In this document: piece by piece, positions 6,584 to 11,133 of the stretch
Layout of the letters: each line of letters begins with the position of its first letter
How positions within the stretch are numbered: the stretch's first letter is position 1
Origin: Thiohalophilus sp046483665
Lineage (GTDB): Bacteria; Pseudomonadota; Gammaproteobacteria; UBA6429; Thiohalophilaceae
Assembly: GCF_046483665.1 (NCBI RefSeq)
Contig: NZ_JAWOCR010000032.1
Span: forward strand, 1 to 11,133
DNA length: 11,133 nt
Reading direction: 5' to 3'
Translations under genes and position numbers: made by a program
The notes under the pieces: model-generated
Told to the model about the DNA's origin: nothing
Database searches by the model: none
What the model saw: only the letters and a program-made list of their open reading frames with translations

Positions 6584-7124
6584 GCCGGGCCTGTTGCTCC
6601 AGGTTGTTGATCAAGGTGGTGCTTTCGTTGAGCAATCTGTGTTTGAAGATCGCGGTGCCGATCACCGGCGGGATCCAGAAGCGTGGCTGCAAATCGGCGC
6701 TGAGGGTCACATGGGTGCCGTCGTCGGCCGGGGCAATATGCCACAGGGTGCGCCCCGATTGAAAATCGCTTTGCTGCGGATCGTCGATCAGGCGGATATA
6801 GCCCTGTCCCGGCGTGGTCGCGATCTGAACCTGGGTAACCCGCCGACAGAACATCAGCACACAGCCTTCGCTGATAACTTCGATGCGTTGCTGGTTGTCG
6901 CCCTTCTCGAGGACCCGGCTGCGGACGATCACGTTACTCAGTTGATCGAGCCGGGCGTAATCGGACAGATGTCGGTAAACCCGTTCGTGCGGGGCGTCGA
7001 TACGCATTTGCAGATGAATGAGAAAATGATTGCCCTCTCGCCGTACCTGCGAGTGCAGCACTTCCCCGGCGGATAACGGAGTGCACAGCGATAACAACAG
7101 CAGGGAGGCGAGTCGTCGGGCCAC
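6573..7124 (-). CDS. Exported SRPBCC (START/polyketide-cyclase-like) family protein
   Basis: A 183-residue protein starting at GTG 7124, 4 bases after the asmA stop. The first ~19 residues are a Sec signal peptide (MARRLASLLLLSLC..., LSA before GE), so the protein should be periplasmic or envelope-associated. The Cys at 14 is not in a proper lipobox. The mature part looks like an SRPBCC fold: IDAPHERVYRHLSDY near the start (the typical 'xxAPxxxVwxxLxD' opening), a central beta region, and a C-terminal long helix (FKHRLLNESTTLINNLEQQ). Such folds bind hydrophobic ligands. Given its place between asmA and mutY, a lipid-related envelope role alongside AsmA is possible but unproven. It overlaps mutY by 11 bases. 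The fold call is moderately confident; no specific substrate can be named. Confidence 0.82.
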   Translation of the reverse strand: MARRLASLLLLSLCTPLSAGEVLHSQVRREGNHFLIHLQMRIDAPHERVYRHLSDYARLDQLSNVIVRSRVLEKGDNQQRIEVISEGCVLMFCRRVTQVQIATTPGQGYIRLIDDPQQSDFQSGRTLWHIAPADDGTHVTLSADLQPRFWIPPVIGTAIFKHRLLNESTTLINNLEQQARHAP

Positions 7125-7128
7125 CGGT

Positions 7129-9414
7129 CTACTTGAACAGATTCTTGAGCATGTCGCCGGCTTTCTCCTCCAGCTTCTGTTTCAGCTGGTCCTTTTCTTC
7201 CTCGACTTTCTCGTCCGCTTTCTTTTTCAGCTCAGCTTTGGCCTTATCTTCGATATCATCGAGTGCTTTTTGACCTTCGCTACGCAGGTAATCGCTGAAG
7301 TCCGGCTGCGGCGTCAGGCTGTCGATGGGCCCCTTGAAGTGAATCTTGAACGGCGTGCGATCCATCTGTGCGTAGGTTTTGCCCTGCTCGACTTCACCCT
7401 TGGAGGTCAGTTTGATAAAGGCCGTATAGTCGCTGTAAAGCTGTACCAGATCGAAAGTCCCTGCGCCGCGAATTCGACCAAACGGCAGGCGGGCCTGCAG
7501 ATCATCATTACGTGCCAGTCCGTTTTTAATGTTCACGGTGCCGGTAATCTCGGAGAAATAACTGGCGTTGTCTGCTTGCGGGTTTTTGATGTTGTCGAAT
7601 TTCTGTTGAACCTGGTCCAGGCGGGTTTTGGCTGCCAGCAGATTATCGGCGTTGATGATGGCCTTGAGATCATTATCGATCTCGTTGACGACGTTTTGCA
7701 GTTGCGCCATGTCGATGTCCCGAACCTCGGCCTCGTGCACGGCAAACCGGCTGTTACCACTGAGGGTTTGGCGAATGGCCTGCGGGTCATTCCCCGTGGC
7801 ACTCAAGGCCAGTGACAGGTCAGTACGCCCACGCAGTTTGTCATCGCCCCACAGATCCTGGAGCAAGGGCCCGATCTGAACGCCCGAGAGCTTTTCATCC
7901 AGATTCAGCTTCGGCGTATCGCCGGTCACATCCAGGCGGATATCCCCGCTGTAGTTGCCCTCGTAGAGTTGCGCACCCAGCGGATGCAGCCGTAGCCGTC
8001 CGTCCCGGGCCCGGGTAGTAATGCGAATCTCGCGCGAGTGCAGATTCATCGCCTTGAGCCGATCGATGCGCAGTGTGCCGTCGATATCCAGCGGACGAAG
8101 TGTTTCGGCCGGAATCAGCGTCGTTGTCGCGGCCGCGGCGCCGGCCGGGGTTGCGGGTACCGGTTTATCCTGGCTGGCGGCAGTTTCCTGCGTCTGGGTG
8201 GCCGGGGTGTCGGGATCGGTCGCGGGAGGCAGATAACGATCCACATCGATTTGATCGAGCTGCAGGGCGTAGGTGATCGCGGGCCGGGTGAAGTTGCTGA
8301 CAGCCAGTTCCCCGCTCAGTTCACTCTCGTCAAACTGAACAAACAGTTCGGAGAACGAGGCCTGCTGGCTGTCACCGCTGATCCGGGCGTTCAGTTGCGC
8401 CGTGCGCAGGGCTTCGTCGTCGGCCATCGGCGGCAGATCGATCTGCCATTGTTGTAACAGTCTTTGGGGCGAGAACGGGGCGAGTGCCACGCTGGCCTGG
8501 TAGCGCGGCGCCTGGAATATCTGATTGGCCTCGATATCCGCTTGCAGGCGCAGATCGGAGGTTCGCAATGACAGCGCTTCGGCCGTGGCGGTTTGCCGGG
8601 CCAGGTCCAGGTCAACTCGCGGGCCGACCAGGCGTGCCTCAAGCTGGCCGCCGGGCAGTAACGGGCTGTTCAGATCGGTATGAAATTGCAGGTCTTCGAG
8701 TAGCAGTTGCTGTCGTTCCAGGTGGGCAGTGAACTGCAGTGACAGTTTGCCCCGTCCATCCATTTGCGGCGTGCGACTTTGCACCCGGAAGTTCGCCTGC
8801 AGGGGGATGGGCGTGGCCAGGGCCACACGACCGAGACTCAGATTGAGCGGGTCCGCGACAAAATACTGCCCGCTGCGGCGATCGTCCCAGACGATGCGCG
8901 CCTGCCGGATTTCCAGCCCGGCCACTGCCAGCGCGGCCAGCGGTGACGGGCCTGAGGCCTGGCCCGGTTCCTGTTTTTGCTCAGGCGCCGGTTGAGCCTG
9001 CACGGTGGCCGGTTGCAGCAAATCATCCCAGTTGCTGACACCGGCGGCATTGAGCTGCAACGTCACATCCAGCCCGTCCAGGATGATCTGGCCGACTTCC
9101 AGCTCGGCGAACAGCAATGGCCAGAGTCGGACCTGCACTTCGACCTGCTGTACCGCCGCAAAGGTTTCCGGTTCAAAGCCCGGCGCATTACCCAGGCGGA
9201 CTTCACCGAGCTCCACGCCCAGCCAGGGGAAGAAGCTCCAGTTAATCTCACCGGGAATACTCAGTTGGCGGCCGGTCCGGGCCTCGACGGTTTCGCTGAT
9301 CTGATCCTTGTAATCATTCGGGTCGATTACCAGGGTGACCACCGCGATGCTTGCCAGCACTAAAAGGACGATCGCCAGCAGGATAATCAGTACGATTTTG
9401 AAAAAGGCTCTCAT
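7129..9414 (-). CDS. asmA: AsmA family protein
   Basis: A 761-residue inner-membrane-anchored periplasmic protein. A single N-terminal helix (about 4-30, FFKIVLIILLAIVLLVLAS) is followed by the family hallmarks DPNDYKDQI, GRQLSIPGEINWSFFPWLGVELGEVRLGN and similar. The AsmA C-terminal region has DLSLALSATG and DIDMAQLQNVVNEIDND. Two low-complexity Pro/Gln/Ala/Thr linkers interrupt the domain (about 135-160 and 400-435). The C-terminal ~55 residues are a lysine/glutamate-rich predicted coiled coil. AsmA-type proteins belong to the AsmA/TamB/YhdP group that supports phospholipid traffic to, or assembly of, the outer membrane. The ATG at 9414 has AGGA about 6 bases upstream. It is the first gene of the minus-strand cluster asmA-SRPBCC-mutY-yggX, a linkage I also know from Pseudomonas for asmA-mutY-yggX. 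Confidence 0.93.
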   Translation of the reverse strand: MRAFFKIVLIILLAIVLLVLASIAVVTLVIDPNDYKDQISETVEARTGRQLSIPGEINWSFFPWLGVELGEVRLGNAPGFEPETFAAVQQVEVQVRLWPLLFAELEVGQIILDGLDVTLQLNAAGVSNWDDLLQPATVQAQPAPEQKQEPGQASGPSPLAALAVAGLEIRQARIVWDDRRSGQYFVADPLNLSLGRVALATPIPLQANFRVQSRTPQMDGRGKLSLQFTAHLERQQLLLEDLQFHTDLNSPLLPGGQLEARLVGPRVDLDLARQTATAEALSLRTSDLRLQADIEANQIFQAPRYQASVALAPFSPQRLLQQWQIDLPPMADDEALRTAQLNARISGDSQQASFSELFVQFDESELSGELAVSNFTRPAITYALQLDQIDVDRYLPPATDPDTPATQTQETAASQDKPVPATPAGAAAATTTLIPAETLRPLDIDGTLRIDRLKAMNLHSREIRITTRARDGRLRLHPLGAQLYEGNYSGDIRLDVTGDTPKLNLDEKLSGVQIGPLLQDLWGDDKLRGRTDLSLALSATGNDPQAIRQTLSGNSRFAVHEAEVRDIDMAQLQNVVNEIDNDLKAIINADNLLAAKTRLDQVQQKFDNIKNPQADNASYFSEITGTVNIKNGLARNDDLQARLPFGRIRGAGTFDLVQLYSDYTAFIKLTSKGEVEQGKTYAQMDRTPFKIHFKGPIDSLTPQPDFSDYLRSEGQKALDDIEDKAKAELKKKADEKVEEEKDQLKQKLEEKAGDMLKNLFK

Positions 9415-9520
9415 GGCATTCCTGTCGGGGCCGGGGTTCGGCCCTATAAAGTATCAGTGTCGCATTGGCTTCGGTAGGGGAAAAAACTTTTTGTGATAGT
9501 CGCCTGTACGCCGGTTTGTT

Positions 9521-9626
9521 GCATGGCGTGTGCCATGCCTGGACCCGGTGCAGGGTCTGAAATGGAAAAAGCGAGGGGTGGCAGGCTCTCGTACGCCAGG
9601 CGCGGCGCCGGGGCCAGCGTCTGGCG
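9521..9626 (+). other. Cluster of hairpins, possible structured leader or small RNA
   Basis: GCATGGC/GCCATGC (9521-9527, 9532-9538) form a 7-bp stem with a 4-base loop. GACCC/GGGTC (9542-9546, 9553-9557) form a 5-bp stem. CGCCAGGCGC/GCGTCTGGCG (9594-9603, 9617-9626) form a 10-bp stem with one G-U pair and a 13-base loop. GGGGCC (9610-9615), inside the last loop, could pair instead with GGCCCC (9635-9640), so two structures are possible. No known RNA family is recognised and strand is not proven. Confidence 0.35.
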
Positions 9627-9698
9627 GGTGAACAGGCCCCTGTCCGGGCTATCGGACTTGAGATTCCGAATGAATAACCTTGTGAACTACGTTGTATT

Positions 9699-9716
9699 AT
9701 AGGTAATTTTACCTAT
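9699..9716. promoter_or_regulatory. Perfect palindrome, likely operator of the MCP-like gene
   Basis: ATAGGTAA-TT-TTACCTAT is an 8+2+8 perfect inverted repeat, 22 bases before the ATG at 9739. It overlaps the end of TATTAT (9695-9700), a possible -10 that lacks a good -35 at 17 bases. A perfect AT-rich dyad of this size next to a start is typical of a dimeric repressor site. The regulator is not identifiable. Confidence 0.55.
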
Positions 9717-9738
9717 TGGAAATCAGCGGAAATTGTCT

Positions 9739-10638
9739 ATGATTGCAGCAGGTCTTTTGACGAGCCAATGTCTTGGTTCAGGCAGACGGACGATGCACAG
9801 CCTGCGGATGGCGAGATTGAAACGGTTCTGGCCAGGTGCTTTCCTGGTGCTGGGGGTGGTCCTGCTTGCCGTGCTTGCAAGACGGAGCAATGTTCTGCCC
9901 TGGTTCGAGACGCTACTGTTTCTGTTTCTGGCCGTTGGGATTGTCTGGTTCTGGTACCGGAACCGCCAGTATCGGGAGATCCTGACATGGGCCACTGCTT
10001 GTCTCAGGGAGCAACGCTGCGCATCGGTTATGCCAGCGAGCACGCTGTCTCACACTGCGGTCCGCCAGTTTCGCGCGGCACTGCGCAATCTCCTTTACGG
10101 CCATCTGGCCGGGCAAACCCGTTCAGATAACATTTTTTTACTACCGGAACGACAGGTCCGGTTGCTGACCGAAACCGTGGTCGATATTCAACAGGACCTG
10201 GAATTGCAGCAGGCGATGCTGGAATCACTGGAACGCTGTCTCGATAGCAAGACGGGCATAGGTGAGGCTCTCGGCGAGGAAGTGGATCTCTCGTTGCACA
10301 GCATGCTGGCGATTCTCGAGGAACTGGCCTCGCAGACCGATAGAATTGCCCTCAATGCGGCGATCGAGGCCGCCGGTAGCGATGAGAGTGAGCGGTCGGA
10401 GAATATTGTTACGGTGACGCGCGAAACCGGCAGCCTGGCCTGGAAAATTCGCCAGTATGTCGGGGAGATCCGGGAGGCTGTCAAAACCCAGGAGATTGAT
10501 TCGGTATGTGAAATCCCCCCGGAGTCGCAAGAGACCACCGGACAGGCACAGGCCCTTCTGCGCCAGTTACTCGAGATCAGCCGCCAGAGCGAAATCCGGC
10601 TGGATCGGTTACGTCGCGCTTGCTCCGGGCCGGCATAA
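9739..10638 (+). CDS. Short membrane protein with a degenerate chemoreceptor (MCP) signalling tip
   Basis: A 299-residue protein from ATG 9739 (GCGGA 8-11 bases upstream). ATGs at 9793 or 9808 are possible; 9808 would give the more usual MARLKRFW start before the first helix. Two membrane helices (about 31-47 and 54-73) are joined by only a few residues, so there is no periplasmic sensor domain, and no HAMP domain is obvious. A long helical cytoplasmic part follows. It contains LEELASQTDRIALNAAIEAA (about 193-212), clearly related to the hairpin tip of methyl-accepting chemotaxis proteins (IAxQTNLLALNAAIEAARAGE). After it the match fails: the usual RAGExGRGFAVVAxEVRxLA is replaced by GSDESERSENIVTVTRETGSLA, and QTN is QTD. 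It may have lost CheA/CheW control or serve another partner. Family relationship likely, function unknown. Confidence 0.8.
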   Translation: MIAAGLLTSQCLGSGRRTMHSLRMARLKRFWPGAFLVLGVVLLAVLARRSNVLPWFETLLFLFLAVGIVWFWYRNRQYREILTWATACLREQRCASVMPASTLSHTAVRQFRAALRNLLYGHLAGQTRSDNIFLLPERQVRLLTETVVDIQQDLELQQAMLESLERCLDSKTGIGEALGEEVDLSLHSMLAILEELASQTDRIALNAAIEAAGSDESERSENIVTVTRETGSLAWKIRQYVGEIREAVKTQEIDSVCEIPPESQETTGQAQALLRQLLEISRQSEIRLDRLRRACSGPA

Positions 10639-10690
10639 CAGCATGAGCATGTTCGGGAATAATGAACAGGCAGGAATAATAATTTAAAGG

Positions 10691-10737
10691 TGGAGCGGGT
10701 GATGGGAATCGAACCCACATTCTCAGCTTGGGAAGCT
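10691..10737 (-). pseudogene. 3' half of tRNA-Gly(CCC), probable attachment site (att) of an integrated element
   Basis: On the minus strand this stretch matches the last ~47 bases of a bacterial tRNA-Gly(CCC): anticodon loop TTCCCAA with the 3' stem GCTGA, a variable loop, the T arm GTGGG-TTCGATT-CCCAT, acceptor strand CACCCGC, discriminator T and CCA (10691-10693). The 5' half is missing. The 5' anticodon stem pairs only for three bases (AGC) before it breaks, and no GCGGGTG acceptor strand or D arm follows to the right. The break coincides with the drop in G+C. The symmetric AGCTTGGGAAGCT (10725-10737) would suit a tyrosine-recombinase crossover. Confidence 0.85.
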
Positions 10738-11133
10738 CCTAATTTTATCATCGGACAGATCTGTTTATTAGCACATCCTCATGTCAACCTAATCCCTGTA
10801 AACAGACAAACCACATTCAGCCGATTTTTAAAATTCAGATGCAAACCTGATTGATATCATTTATAAACAATATTCCCCATACACTGTAACATGTTGTTTT
10901 TTGTGATATTGTAAATTCCAGGTCACTTTGGAACATTTAGAAAATGTATGGCACTGGAAGAATTCAAGATATAATTAAACACTTAATTGCAACCAACGAT
11001 ATAGAATCTGTCGACGAATTAAACCCAACAATAAAGCTTAATGCTTTATGTGACTCGCTACAATTAACACATGAACAATTTGATTCATTAATCACTCATA
11101 ATTCCCCTGTTCTCAGAACAATCAAAGGACATG
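10738..11133. mobile_element. Left end of a probable genomic island integrated in tRNA-Gly
   Basis: Everything to the right of the tRNA fragment is AT-rich: 115 G/C in the 360 bases 10741-11100 (32%), against 37 of 60 (62%) at 10561-10620 just left of it. The first ~205 bases (10738-10943) hold no gene I can see. They do contain a short palindrome ACAGATCTGT (10755-10764) and T-rich runs near 10890. With the tRNA on the minus strand, an element integrated at its 3' part would displace the old 3' end to the left, as seen, and rebuild an intact tRNA at the far right end, outside the window. No integrase is visible here. Confidence 0.7.
10944..11133 (+). CDS. AT-rich partial ORF in the island, unknown function (C-terminus beyond window)
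   Basis: The frame is open from ATG 10944 to the window edge, 63 codons. An in-frame TAG at 10938-10940 makes this ATG the first possible start. The ribosome site is weak (TTTAGAAA). The protein starts MYGTGRIQDIIKHLIATNDI and continues with ESVDELNPTIKLNALCDSLQ and LTHEQFDSLITHNSP, then LRTIKGH. It looks like a soluble, helical protein without a signal peptide or membrane segment. Codon use (ATA, TTA, AAT) is unlike the chromosomal genes to the left. I cannot assign a family. A helix-turn-helix or small regulator is possible but not shown. It is likely the first cargo gene of the island. Confidence 0.55.
   Translation, partial: MYGTGRIQDIIKHLIATNDIESVDELNPTIKLNALCDSLQLTHEQFDSLITHNSPVLRTIKGH

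Larger units (their letters stand above)
9415..9738. other. 324-base spacer between divergent asmA and the MCP-like gene, rich in hairpins
   Basis: No credible gene is seen. The plus-strand frame at 9493-9702 has the composition of a random frame. The part nearest asmA holds TGATACTTT on the minus strand (an extended -10-like element about 40-50 bases before the ATG) without a good -35. The central part is very GC-rich with strong hairpins at 9521-9538, 9542-9557 and 9594-9626. The last ~75 bases turn AT-rich and carry the palindrome at 9699-9716. Confidence 0.7.

Noticed and set aside
9493..9702. Plus-strand frame of 69 residues upstream of the MCP-like gene
   Set aside because: No ribosome site, unusual composition (Cys/Met/Gly/Arg-rich) and it overlaps the hairpin region and palindrome. 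Not protein-like.
9768..10130. Alternative frame starting MSWFRQTDDAQ inside the MCP-like gene
   Set aside because: The first few residues look natural, but the rest is typical out-of-frame sequence, while the other frame carries the membrane helices and MCP tip.
10650..10668. Hairpin TGTTC/GAACA after the MCP-like gene
   Set aside because: Five-base stem, nine-base loop and no T-run; too weak to call a terminator.
10691..10760. Complete, functional tRNA-Gly
   Set aside because: The D arm and 5' acceptor strand are absent and the 5' side of the anticodon stem is mismatched; only the 3' half remains.
10755..10764. Palindrome ACAGATCTGT near the island junction as integrase arm site
   Set aside because: Ten bases only and a single copy, so no support for a specific protein-binding role.

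Overview
The window looks like a gammaproteobacterial chromosome (asmA-mutY-yggX-tRNA-Phe block, yrfG and cysQ neighbours, an RpfC-type hybrid kinase), possibly of the Chromatiales or sulfur-oxidiser type, although nothing here fixes the genus. At its right-hand edge it runs into DNA of very different composition. Most genes are moderately to strongly GC-rich. The kinase gene at the left edge is less so, and the last ~400 bases are only about one third G+C.

Layout. (1) Positions 1-1545, minus: the first 515 residues of an RpfC-like membrane hybrid histidine kinase, cut by the window edge. It is divergent from (2) a YkgJ-family zinc/iron-chelate (CxxC...CC) protein at 1638-2045. (3) yrfG (GMP/IMP nucleotidase) on minus, an unrecognised exported protein on plus, then cysQ on plus. 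In the relatives I know, nudE lies between yrfG and cysQ. Here it is absent and the exported protein sits in its place. (4) A small hypothetical gene convergent with cysQ. (5) Reading leftward from 9414, a tight minus-strand cluster: asmA, an exported SRPBCC/START-like protein, mutY, yggX, then tRNA-Phe(GAA) on the same strand. (6) A 324-base spacer with several strong hairpins and a perfect 8+2+8 palindrome, then a short two-helix membrane protein with a degenerate chemoreceptor signalling tip. (7) At 10691-10737, the isolated 3' half of a tRNA-Gly(CCC). Sequence identity to a tRNA stops inside the anticodon stem, and there G+C falls abruptly to ~32%. An AT-rich reading frame then starts at 10944 and runs off the edge.

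Two things stand out. First, position ~10737 is best read as the left attachment junction of an integrated element (genomic island or prophage) whose intact tRNA-Gly copy, integrase and cargo would lie to the right, outside the window. Second, the spacers around yrfG and the tRNA-Phe hold six short tracts of degenerate 7-base-periodic repeats. Five share the form NNC(T/G)AGN, one tract supplies the stop codon of yrfG, and two form an inverted pair upstream of the tRNA.

Functionally the core genes are housekeeping: removal of adenine from 8-oxoG:A mispairs (MutY), protection of Fe-S clusters (YggX), outer-membrane or envelope maintenance (AsmA), nucleotide and PAP/PAPS turnover (YrfG, CysQ). 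The regulatory or less familiar genes (hybrid kinase, MCP-like protein, exported proteins, island ORF) are where new biology is more likely.
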